Origin: Synergistaceae bacterium UBA1037
GTDB lineage: Bacteria > Synergistota > Synergistia > Synergistales > Synergistaceae
NCBI GenBank assembly: GCA_002316795.1
Contig: DCEE01000034.1
Location: 1-47,645 of the forward strand
Direction of reading: 5' to 3'
Length of the DNA: 47,645 nucleotides
Numbering within the stretch: the stretch's first letter is position 1; every line of letters begins with the position of its first letter. The position numbers and the translations under genes are program-made. The notes beneath the pieces are model-generated. The model saw nothing but the letters and a program-made list of their open reading frames with translations. It searched no databases and was not told the DNA's origin. Shown here one piece after another: positions 1 through 7,270 of the stretch.

Positions 1-18
1 CCTGGGGCAGTAAAAAAC

Positions 19-104
19 TGGTGCCGGGAGGGTGGGTCGACCCCCCACGGGTGTTTCCCCGGGGGATTTTGAGTCCTCTGCGTCTGCCATTCCGCCATCC
101 CGGC
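19..104 (-). tRNA. tRNA-Leu (anticodon CAA)
   Basis: Read on the minus strand this folds as a class II (long variable arm) tRNA. The 7-bp acceptor stem is formed by 98-104 and 23-29, the discriminator is A, and an encoded CCA lies at 19-21. The anticodon stem GAGGA/TCCTC closes the loop CTCAAAA, giving anticodon CAA, which reads UUG. The D-arm has the usual leucine form. The T-arm is odd: its loop reads GTCGACC (G in place of the usual T54) and its stem has one G-A mismatch. A T-rich run follows the 3' end. Confidence 0.9.
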
Positions 105-121
105 AATATTCCGACGCGGAT

Positions 122-150
122 ATTCTAGCGGAATTATCCCTTGACCGCAA
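122..150 (-). promoter_or_regulatory. Promoter of tRNA-Leu
   Basis: On the minus strand a -35-like TTGCGG (145-150) and a -10-like TAGAAT (122-127) are separated by 17 bp. The -10 ends 18 bp before the mature tRNA 5' end. This is seen by eye only. Confidence 0.5.
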
Positions 151-218
151 TGCCCTTACCTTTCAAAATGTTGTAATATATACAGGGAATTCCAAAGCGG
201 CGATTAGGGGGACAAATT

Positions 219-707
219 ATGAAAAATATTATTCTTTCGCACTATACAGTCAGGGACATCGAGCCCGAACCATGGAAGGAGACATGGGAGAACCTCGTCG
301 ACTTCGGTGAGAGGATGGCTCCGAAGCTTGAGCCAATAGACATAAAGCTGAAGCTCAGGAAGGTGATCCTTGACGAGATCTCCCAGGATACCCTGATGGC
401 GGGAAACATGGTAACTATACAGTCGCCGGAGATCGACGTGGAGGAGACGCCCATCGAGGAACTGATGATGCTGGAGGTCGGGTTCGCTGAGTGTGATTCC
501 TGCACGGTCCCGGACGGAGGCGGATTCCCCTGCCGGACGCTGAAGGATTTTGACGGGAACGAGAGAATGGTCCTCCCTGAGGAGTTCTTCATGGAAGCCA
601 CTCTCCGTGTGGCATTCAAATCCCAGCACGAGAGCAACTGCGGCTGTTCCGACTGTTCTTCCTGCGCCAGCGGATGCGGCGATGAAGAACGTGGGATCCG
701 CCACTAA
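219..707 (+). CDS. Hypothetical protein with Cys-rich C-terminus
   Basis: A 162-residue soluble protein of a family I do not recognise. The start is supported by AGGGGGA seven bases before the ATG. The body is acidic, with no signal peptide or membrane segment. Cysteines cluster in two places: a middle group (FAECDSC and a later PC) and a C-terminal tail CGCSDCSSCASGC near residues 144-156, a spacing that suggests metal or Fe-S binding. The stop lies about 25 bases before the cobalamin adenosyltransferase start, so the two are probably one transcript and the protein might serve corrinoid or metal metabolism. That link rests on position alone. Confidence 0.75.
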   Translation: MKNIILSHYTVRDIEPEPWKETWENLVDFGERMAPKLEPIDIKLKLRKVILDEISQDTLMAGNMVTIQSPEIDVEETPIEELMMLEVGFAECDSCTVPDGGGFPCRTLKDFDGNERMVLPEEFFMEATLRVAFKSQHESNCGCSDCSSCASGCGDEERGIRH

Positions 708-732
708 AGCCGGAATCCACAAGGAGAACATG

Positions 733-1245
733 ATGGCGGACATAAAGGTAACAACAAAGGGCGGAGATAAGGGAACGACTTCACTGGGTAACGGCACAAG
801 GATAGCAAAGGACGACATCCGGGTGGAACTATACGGGACACTGGACGAATGCCAGGCAGCTCTCGGGCTTGCCCGCGCAGCGTGCAAGTCTCCGAAGACC
901 TCCGAGGACATATTCTTTCTTGAAGATTATCTTTTCAGCGCGATGGCATATTTCGCGGAATGCGATTTCCCGGAACCCGACCCCATGATACTGGAAAACG
1001 TATCCTCCAGGGTGGCGGCATCGATAAAAGAGGCCCAGATCTTCGTCAGACCTGGAGATTCTTCATGCGGCGCGGCTCTTCACCTTGCAAGGACTATAGC
1101 GAGGAGGGCGGAGAGGACAGCAACGCCACTTTTCAGGGATAATGGGATCACGGAAAAGAGTTACGCCTTCCTGAACAGGCTTTCGGACGTCATCTACATG
1201 ATATCCCTCAAGGTCGACGAGGAAGAGCGAGAGATGAACAACTGA
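733..1245 (+). CDS. Cob(I)alamin adenosyltransferase, PduO type
   Basis: Transfers the 5'-deoxyadenosyl group of ATP to cob(I)alamin to make adenosylcobalamin, in the cytoplasm. About 170 residues, the usual length for PduO/PF01923 proteins. The N-terminal TTKGGDKGTTSL is the family's ATP-binding signature, RRAERTA lies in the conserved helix, and the C-terminal FLNRLSDVIYMIS matches the family NRLSD motif. Two adjacent ATGs (730 and 733) follow AAGGAG at 721-726; 733 has the better 6-base spacing. The reading frame extends upstream to 550, but that part overlaps the previous gene and lacks family similarity. The gene is followed by a strong terminator. Confidence 0.88.
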   Translation: MADIKVTTKGGDKGTTSLGNGTRIAKDDIRVELYGTLDECQAALGLARAACKSPKTSEDIFFLEDYLFSAMAYFAECDFPEPDPMILENVSSRVAASIKEAQIFVRPGDSSCGAALHLARTIARRAERTATPLFRDNGITEKSYAFLNRLSDVIYMISLKVDEEEREMNN

Positions 1246-1260
1246 CGCAATAAATGATCG

Positions 1261-1283
1261 GGCGGCTTATGCCGCCTTTTTTT
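1261..1283 (+). terminator. Rho-independent terminator
   Basis: A perfect 6-bp stem GGCGGC/GCCGCC with loop TTAT is followed by seven T. It ends the unknown gene-adenosyltransferase transcript just before the convergent rarA. Confidence 0.9.
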
Positions 1284-1299
1284 GTCCCTATGGTCTCCG

Positions 1300-2619
1300 T
1301 CAGCGTTCCGGTCCCTCTTCCGGGTCGTCCGCAAACCTTTTCCAGAAGAGTTTGAGCCTCTCCCTTATCCTCGCCTCGGCCCCGATCCTTCCCGGATGGT
1401 AGAAACGCCTCTGTTCGGGGAGGTATGCCTGAGGAACCCAGTGGCTGGGTGAGTCATGGGGGTAAATGTAGCCTTCGCCGTCATTCCTTAAGTGATATGG
1501 GACTTCCATGAGATCTCCCTCTTCCACCGCTTTCAGTGCGGCCCTTATCCCAAGGTAAGAGCTGTTGCTCTTGGGCGCGGAGGCAAGGTAGACGACTGCT
1601 TCACCAAGTATTATGTCGGCTTCGGGAAGCCCGACCCTGTCGACCGCGGCGGCAGCGTTCTGAGCTACGACAAGGGCCATCGGCTCTGCCAGGCCTATGT
1701 CTTCTGATGCGAATATGCAAAGCCTCCTGCAGATGAATCTGAGGTCGTCCCCCGCGGCGAGCATCCTCGCAAGCCAGTAGAGGGCAGCGTCCGGATCGGA
1801 TCCCCTGAGGCTCTTTATCAGCGCGGATATTACCGCGTAGTGGTCGTCCGCGACCCTGTCGTAGCGCTGTGTAGCTATTCCTGTGCTTTCGGCGATTATC
1901 TTCAGGGTGATCTCGCTCCCGCCGCCAAGCGCAACAGATGAAGCTGCAGCCTCAAGCCTTGTCAGTGCCTGTCTGGCATCTCCTCCGGCGAGCACAGCCA
2001 GTTTGCCTATGACGGACTTTTCAGCCGTTACGCCAAGCATGCCCAGACCTTTCACTTGATCTGAGAGTGCTCTTTCAAGCAACGATACGATATCCTGCTC
2101 TTCAAGGGGTTTCAGCGTATAAACGACCATACGCGAGAGGAGCGTCTTGTTTATCTCGAACCAGGGGTTTTCAGTCGTGGTTCCGACCAATATTATGTCT
2201 CCGGTCTCGACCGACGGAAGAAGCACGTTCTGCTGTTTTGTGTTGAAGTGGTAGATCTCGTCCACGAACGCTATGGCTGACCTGCCTGTGATCCTTTTGG
2301 AGGTCTTTGCGTTGTCTACAAGGGTGCGAAGTGTCTCGACCTTGGCGCTTACCGCGTTTATCTCAAGAAGTTCCCTTCCCGTAGCCCTGGACATTATGCG
2401 GACGAGGGTGGTCTTACCCACCCCGGGAGGGCCGTAGAGGATGCAGCTTGGGACTTTACCGCCTTCAAGCATTACACGCAAGGGTTTTCCTGGACCAAGT
2501 ATGTGCTTCTGACCGGCGTAGTCGTCCAATGTCTCCGGTCGCATGCGTTCGGCAAGGGGTATCTCATAAAGTGCCGTCTTACGGTCATTTTCCCGGCTGA
2601 AAAGACTGCCCTCTTCCAT
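1300..2619 (-). CDS. rarA: Replication-associated recombination ATPase RarA (MgsA)
   Basis: A 439-residue AAA+ ATPase that acts at stalled replication forks, a homologue of E. coli RarA/MgsA. Walker A is GPPGVGKT at residues 63-70. Walker B is IAFVDEIY at 116-123, with YHFN where most family members have HRFN. Sensor 1 is GTTTENP at about 146-152, and an arginine in LSRMVV near 163 is the likely finger. The C-terminal half has the clamp-loader-like and tetramerisation regions expected of the family. The start lies directly against the stop of the HAD gene upstream, so the two are translationally linked, probably from promoters near the 6S RNA. Confidence 0.93.
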   Translation of the reverse strand: MEEGSLFSRENDRKTALYEIPLAERMRPETLDDYAGQKHILGPGKPLRVMLEGGKVPSCILYGPPGVGKTTLVRIMSRATGRELLEINAVSAKVETLRTLVDNAKTSKRITGRSAIAFVDEIYHFNTKQQNVLLPSVETGDIILVGTTTENPWFEINKTLLSRMVVYTLKPLEEQDIVSLLERALSDQVKGLGMLGVTAEKSVIGKLAVLAGGDARQALTRLEAAASSVALGGGSEITLKIIAESTGIATQRYDRVADDHYAVISALIKSLRGSDPDAALYWLARMLAAGDDLRFICRRLCIFASEDIGLAEPMALVVAQNAAAAVDRVGLPEADIILGEAVVYLASAPKSNSSYLGIRAALKAVEEGDLMEVPYHLRNDGEGYIYPHDSPSHWVPQAYLPEQRRFYHPGRIGAEARIRERLKLFWKRFADDPEEGPER

Positions 2620-3600
2620 TTAGAAGATCTTTCTTTCGATGAACCTCGTCAGGTCAAGAGAGTTCTTCGGCGCCTTGATCCCCTCTCCTCCCGTGCTCAC
2701 TGTGGCCATGGGATAACGTGACGCAAGGTACTTTTTGGCAATGAATGATATCGTATGTCCCATAAAGTACGGCTCAAAGGACTGGCTGGCCTTCCATTCG
2801 ACAGGACCGAGCACAAAATCGTCGGAGATCGTTATGGTCCCGATACCCAGGGCGGCGGCCCTGACAAGCCAGCAGTCCAGGGTGGGAGATGTCGTGTCGG
2901 GAAGCTCCAGCGTAAGGTCGTAGGCAGCGTTAAGCCACTTGTCGCCGCGCTTTGAGTGTATCTCCCTGTATTCCCACGGCGTTATTGGCTTAGGGTCGTC
3001 CAGGTCTGCCACAAGATCTGTCATTTTGGCGTAAACAGCGTCTGCCCATTCATCCCACTCAGGCTCGTTCCTCTGCACTAGGACGGCCCTCATTCCGGCT
3101 CTCCTGGCTCCCTGCAGGTCGTAAAGAAAATCTCCGATCAAGACACAGTCGGAAGGTTCCATACCTATAGAAGCGGCGGCCTCCTTAAGGGAACGGGGGT
3201 GAGGCTTCACCTTTTTCTGTTCATCCCTGCTCCACGTATGTTCGGGAAGTTCAAGGCCGATGGTCCTGGCTGCAAGTTCGATCGACTTACGGCAGTTCCT
3301 GGATACTATCGCATAGGGGATGCCTTCGGATCTCAGCCGTTTTATCAGCTCGAATGCTCCTGGTATAGGCTCAGCCCTGCCGGCCCCCTCCATTTCAAGA
3401 TCGCACAGCTCTTTCATGAAGGAGACTTGATCTTCAGGGGAAAGTGTGTGAACATCTTCAAGCAGCATAGCCCTTCTTCCTCCGTAATATCGTTCCCTCA
3501 GTCCGGAGAAATCAAGCTTAGTATCCGCAATGACACCGTCCCAGTCAATGATGAAGCCCTTTGATGCTGATGGATGCCAGAATGGTGGTTTGATGTTCAT
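2620..3600 (-). CDS. HAD-superfamily hydrolase with extra C-terminal domain
   Basis: A 326-residue protein whose first ~190 residues are a HAD phosphatase-like domain. Motif I is DWDGVIADT (19-27, two catalytic aspartates), motif II the serine in AIVSRN (S100), motif III the lysine in KVKPHP (K132), and motif IV GDFLYD (156-161). The cap looks like the small helical type of phosphoglycolate phosphatases and beta-phosphoglucomutases. The remaining ~130 residues match no family I know. The substrate cannot be read from the sequence. The gene begins just downstream of the 6S RNA and abuts rarA. Confidence 0.8.
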   Translation of the reverse strand: MNIKPPFWHPSASKGFIIDWDGVIADTKLDFSGLRERYYGGRRAMLLEDVHTLSPEDQVSFMKELCDLEMEGAGRAEPIPGAFELIKRLRSEGIPYAIVSRNCRKSIELAARTIGLELPEHTWSRDEQKKVKPHPRSLKEAAASIGMEPSDCVLIGDFLYDLQGARRAGMRAVLVQRNEPEWDEWADAVYAKMTDLVADLDDPKPITPWEYREIHSKRGDKWLNAAYDLTLELPDTTSPTLDCWLVRAAALGIGTITISDDFVLGPVEWKASQSFEPYFMGHTISFIAKKYLASRYPMATVSTGGEGIKAPKNSLDLTRFIERKIF

Positions 3601-3633
3601 AAATTTGCTCCTTCACTTAGTTTGACAGAGGCT

Positions 3634-3824
3634 AAAAATACCCCGCAAGAGCCGTGTACGGAAGGTCTTGACCCGCTCCTAAACAGGATTAGAACCCCAC
3701 CCGCAAAGCTTGGTCGACCGACGAGGTCTCCGCCGCTGACGGGAAAAAAGTTCAGCCGGGATTTATTGTTGGCTCAAGACACAACCCGTATTCCACGCAC
3801 TCCGCAGGGTCGATTTTAGGTTCC
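3634..3824 (-). ncRNA. ssrS: Probable 6S RNA (ssrS)
   Basis: On the minus strand about 185-190 nt fold as the rod-with-bubble of 6S RNA, the regulator that sequesters the housekeeping RNA polymerase holoenzyme. The closing stem pairs 3804-3810 with 3640-3646 (ACCCTGC/GCGGGGT). A second stem pairs GTGCGTGGAA with TTCCGTACAC, and a third pairs GTCTTGAGCC with GGGTCAAGAC. A large central bubble follows, with the small hairpin CCTGTTTAGG on its 3' side, then a GC-rich terminal stem-loop. Five T follow the closing stem as a 3' end signal. The neighbour rarA supports the call, since I recall 6S genes lying near rarA homologues in Firmicutes. The short reading frames here look fortuitous. Confidence 0.62.
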
Positions 3825-3830
3825 TGTTCA

Positions 3831-3858
3831 ATTATATCGTTAAGACCAAAAAAAACAA
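3831..3858 (-). promoter_or_regulatory. Promoter of the 6S RNA
   Basis: The minus strand shows a perfect -10 TATAAT (3831-3836) and a weak -35 TTGTTT (3853-3858) with a 16-bp spacer. The predicted transcription start near 3824 agrees with the 5' end of the folded RNA. Confidence 0.6.
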
Positions 3859-3922
3859 GCGCAACAGCAGTTGTGCCCCCTGCAGCACCACCCGGCACCG
3901 TGGCATTTGCCCCTTGTCATAG

Positions 3923-3928
3923 TATAAT
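3923..3928 (+). promoter_or_regulatory. -10 element of the glycogen operon
   Basis: A perfect TATAAT lies about 45 bp before the TTG start of the GH57-phosphorylase gene. No convincing -35 is seen at 16-18 bp, so the promoter may depend on an activator or be weak. Confidence 0.4.
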
Positions 3929-3973
3929 CATATTGCCGGATCGACCGGCGGAATCTGCGGAGGTGATCGCCAG

Positions 3974-6900
3974 TTGTTTAATATTGCGGTACATGGACAC
4001 TTCTACCAGCCGCCGCGCGAAGATCCATGGTCAAACGCGGTTTTGAAGGACCCCACAGCATCCCCCGCTCATGACTGGAACCAAAGGATAGCCAGCGAAT
4101 GCTACAGGCCGAACTGCGCGGCAAAGGTACTGGGACCTGACGGCCGCATAGCATCTGTCGTAAACAACTATTCACACCTGAGCTTCAACTTCGGACCAAC
4201 CCTGCATAGATGGATCGAAAAGGAAGACCCGGTCCTCGACCTGGCCCTCAGGGAGTCGGGCAGGAAGGCCATTGCCCAGTGCTACAGCCACATGATAATG
4301 CCGCTCGCCTCGGCAGAGGACAAAAAAACCCAGACGATATGGGGCATCAAGGATTTTGAATACCGTTTCAAAAGAAGGCCCAAAGGCATGTGGCTTCCTG
4401 AGACGGCGGTCAACACCGCTGCACTTGAGATCCTCAGCGAAAACGGCATGAGCTTTACCATACTGGCCCCGAGCCAGTGCGAGGCTGTCATCATCGACGG
4501 AGTGAGAAAAGAGACCCCGTACGGCAAAGGACTTGATGTCACCCTGCCATACCTTTGCAGGCTTCCTTCCGGAAGAACCATAACGATCGTCTTTTACCAC
4601 GGCGGGCTGGCCCATGACATTGCTTTCGGAAAACTGCTGGAGAATGGCGACAGATTCAGGGACGCGCTGGTCGGAGCAATAAAGATCCGCTCGGAAGAGA
4701 GGCTTCTGGTCGTCGCCACAGACGGTGAGACCTATGGCCACCACCATAAGTTTGGTGAGATGGCCCTCGCCCGCCTTTTTGAAAGGCTTGAAACAGATCC
4801 TGAGGTACGCCTCCCGGATATCGGCACTTTCCTTGAGGACCATCCCGCAAAATTTGAGTGCGTGATCAGGGAAAATACATCATGGTCGTGCGTGCACGGC
4901 ATTGAGCGCTGGCACAGCGACTGCGGCTGTAGCACGGGGGGAAAGCCCGGCTGGAAACAGGCATGGAGGGGACCTCTGAGAGAGGCGTTCGACAAGCTCG
5001 CAGAGAGGGTGGACGGAGTATTTTCCGAAACCGTTTCGCCCTATTTCGACCCATGGGAGCTCAGGAACCTTTCGATAGAGCACTTCCGCTCTGCAGGCCA
5101 CAACAATAAGGAGGAATACGAAAGAGGGCTTGAGTTCCTTTCAAAGCATCTGGGAAGCATCGGTGAAAGAGAAGGGGCTTCGATCCTCTCCGCACTTGAG
5201 GCAGAGCGCATGCGGATGTTCATGTACACTTCCTGCGGATGGTTTTTCAACGACATTTCAGGCGTGGAGACAAAGCAGGTCATCTCTTTCGCCATAAGGG
5301 CCGCCGAACTTGCCGGGAACCTCTCTGACTGGGACATTATGTCAGACCTGCTCACAGACCTGGAAAAGGCAGAGGGCAACAGCAAGGAATACCCTAACGC
5401 GAGAGTCACGGCCGAACGTGAAATAATGCATAAGACCCACTGCAACGGAAACGGCAGGAACGGAAAGTACACCAACGGAGCGGCCTCCCTGGTCTCCGAT
5501 CTTGAAAGCACCGGATTTGGAGGAGAAAAAATGACAGATATGAATTATGGCGGCAATCTTGCCCAGTCGATCCTGTCTACGCTGGAAAGGGATCCCGCAT
5601 TCAGAAACGTAGCCTATTTTTCGATGGAGATAGGGCTTACCCCGGAGATCCCGACCTATTCGGGAGGGCTGGGGATACTGGCAGGTGACATACTTAAGAG
5701 CGCGGCCGACCTGGGTGTTCCCATGGTGGGGATCACCCTCCTTTACAAGAAGGGATATTTTGCGCAAAAGATAAACAATGAGGGAAGACAGACCGAGAGG
5801 CCCGTGGACTGGGACCCCTCAAAACTGCTCACATTCCTCCCCAACAGTGTAAGCATCATGATGAACCACAGGGAGGTAAAGGTAGGGGTATGGTCTTATA
5901 CCATAATCGGAAATTCGGGACATCCCATCCCGATACTCTTCCTCGATACGGACCTTCCCGAGAACACTCCCGAGGACAGGGCGCTGACGGATGAACTGTA
6001 CGGAGGCGACAACAGATACCGGCTATGCCAGGAACTGATACTGGGCATAGGCGGACTCAGGATACTCCGCGACCTCGGTTACAGGAACGTGAAGACCTTC
6101 CATCTGAACGAGGGACATGCGGGCTTCATAACGCTTGAGCTCCTGAGGGAACAGGGTTACCCTGACCTTCAGAAGATCCGCAATCAGGTCGTCTTCACTA
6201 CCCATACTCCGGTGGAAGCCGGTCATGACTTCTTCTCATACGACCTCATCAACGAAGTCATAGAGAGCACCTTCATAGAGAAGCTGAGGAACACTGTCGG
6301 AGGCAGCGGGCTCTCGATGACGGACCTGGCGCTGAAGTTCAGCAGGTACGTCAACGGGGTCTCACGAAAGCACGCAGAGGTGAGCAGGGCGATGTTCAAC
6401 AACGATTCCATCGATTGGGTGACCAACGGGGTGCACTCTACCACATGGACATGCGAATCGTTCGCGGCCCTCTATGACAAGTACATCCTGGGATGGCGAA
6501 CGAATACAAGCAGGCTGATGCAGGCTATACAGATACCCAACGAGGAGATCTGGGAAGCACACAGGACCGCAAAGCTGAAACTTCTCGACATGGTGTTCGA
6601 GGAGACCGGACAAAAGCTGGATCCCGATATTCTTACAATAGGCTTCGCAAGGAGGGCCGCGACATATAAGAGGGCAGACCTCATATTCACCGACATAAAA
6701 AGGCTCCTCGAGATAGGCGCAGGAAAGATCCAGTTCATATTCTCAGGCAAGGCGCACCCTCACGACGAACCGGGGAAGGACATCCTGCAGAAGATACACA
6801 ACATATCGAAGGAGCTGGGCACGGCCATGCCCGTGGTGTTCATCGAGAATTACAACATGACACCGGCGAAGCTGATCACCTCCGGAGTGGACCTATGGCT

Positions 6901-7267
6901 CAACACTCCGGTGAGGCCCAGGGAGGCCTCGGGCACGAGCGGCATGAAATGCGTCCACAACGGGATAATGAACTTCTCCGTCCTGGACGGCTGGTGGATC
7001 GAAGGATGCCTGGAAGGGCACACGGGCTGGGCGATAGGACCGGAACCCGGACCGAATGACATGAGAGGATACGATGAGTCGCAGGACGCGGAAGATCTGT
7101 ACAGGAAGCTGCAGATCAAGATACTGCCGCTCTACTACAACAACAGGCCAAGGTGGATAAGAATGATGAAGCTGGCAATTTCGATCAACGCGAGCTACTT
7201 CAACACACACAGGGTCGTCAGAGAGTATTGCGAGAAAGCTTACGGAACAGTCTTCAGAGGTCTTTAG
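3974..7267 (+). CDS. Fused GH57 glycosidase and alpha-glucan phosphorylase
   Basis: A 1097-residue two-enzyme fusion. Residues 1 to ~480 are a GH57-type domain: HGHFYQPPREDPW at the N-terminus, WLPETA near 140, and DGETYGHHH near 250, which carries the likely acid residue. Residues ~520-1097 are a GT35 glycogen/alpha-glucan phosphorylase of the short form, with YSGGLGILAGD and the pyridoxal-phosphate site EASGTSGMK (K992). It would phosphorolyse alpha-1,4-glucan to glucose-1-phosphate. A Gly/Asn-rich linker (about 490-519) joins the halves. The start is TTG, chosen for GGAGGTGA eight bases upstream. The gene leads directly into glgA. An internal start inside the linker is described separately. 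Confidence 0.9.
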   Translation: MFNIAVHGHFYQPPREDPWSNAVLKDPTASPAHDWNQRIASECYRPNCAAKVLGPDGRIASVVNNYSHLSFNFGPTLHRWIEKEDPVLDLALRESGRKAIAQCYSHMIMPLASAEDKKTQTIWGIKDFEYRFKRRPKGMWLPETAVNTAALEILSENGMSFTILAPSQCEAVIIDGVRKETPYGKGLDVTLPYLCRLPSGRTITIVFYHGGLAHDIAFGKLLENGDRFRDALVGAIKIRSEERLLVVATDGETYGHHHKFGEMALARLFERLETDPEVRLPDIGTFLEDHPAKFECVIRENTSWSCVHGIERWHSDCGCSTGGKPGWKQAWRGPLREAFDKLAERVDGVFSETVSPYFDPWELRNLSIEHFRSAGHNNKEEYERGLEFLSKHLGSIGEREGASILSALEAERMRMFMYTSCGWFFNDISGVETKQVISFAIRAAELAGNLSDWDIMSDLLTDLEKAEGNSKEYPNARVTAEREIMHKTHCNGNGRNGKYTNGAASLVSDLESTGFGGEKMTDMNYGGNLAQSILSTLERDPAFRNVAYFSMEIGLTPEIPTYSGGLGILAGDILKSAADLGVPMVGITLLYKKGYFAQKINNEGRQTERPVDWDPSKLLTFLPNSVSIMMNHREVKVGVWSYTIIGNSGHPIPILFLDTDLPENTPEDRALTDELYGGDNRYRLCQELILGIGGLRILRDLGYRNVKTFHLNEGHAGFITLELLREQGYPDLQKIRNQVVFTTHTPVEAGHDFFSYDLINEVIESTFIEKLRNTVGGSGLSMTDLALKFSRYVNGVSRKHAEVSRAMFNNDSIDWVTNGVHSTTWTCESFAALYDKYILGWRTNTSRLMQAIQIPNEEIWEAHRTAKLKLLDMVFEETGQKLDPDILTIGFARRAATYKRADLIFTDIKRLLEIGAGKIQFIFSGKAHPHDEPGKDILQKIHNISKELGTAMPVVFIENYNMTPAKLITSGVDLWLNTPVRPREASGTSGMKCVHNGIMNFSVLDGWWIEGCLEGHTGWAIGPEPGPNDMRGYDESQDAEDLYRKLQIKILPLYYNNRPRWIRMMKLAISINASYFNTHRVVREYCEKAYGTVFRGL
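5519..5533 (+). promoter_or_regulatory. Internal ribosome-binding site and start for the phosphorylase half
   Basis: GGAGGAG (5519-5525), five A and an in-frame ATG at 5531 (residue 520 of the fusion) form an ideal translation start at the domain junction. It would yield a free 578-residue phosphorylase beside the fusion. The same bases encode GGEK, so coincidence is possible. Confidence 0.5.
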
Positions 7268-7270
7268 GAT

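Noticed and set aside
32..310. Open frame of 92 codons at the left edge
   Set aside because: It runs antisense through tRNA-Leu and into the next gene, with no ribosome-binding site.
204..911. 235-codon minus-strand frame
   Set aside because: It is antisense to two well-supported genes and has no recognisable domain.
3890..3912. Possible sigma-54 promoter (GGCAC...TTGC) before the GH57 gene
   Set aside because: The distance between the GG and GC elements is 13 bases where 10 are needed, and a TATAAT lies just downstream.
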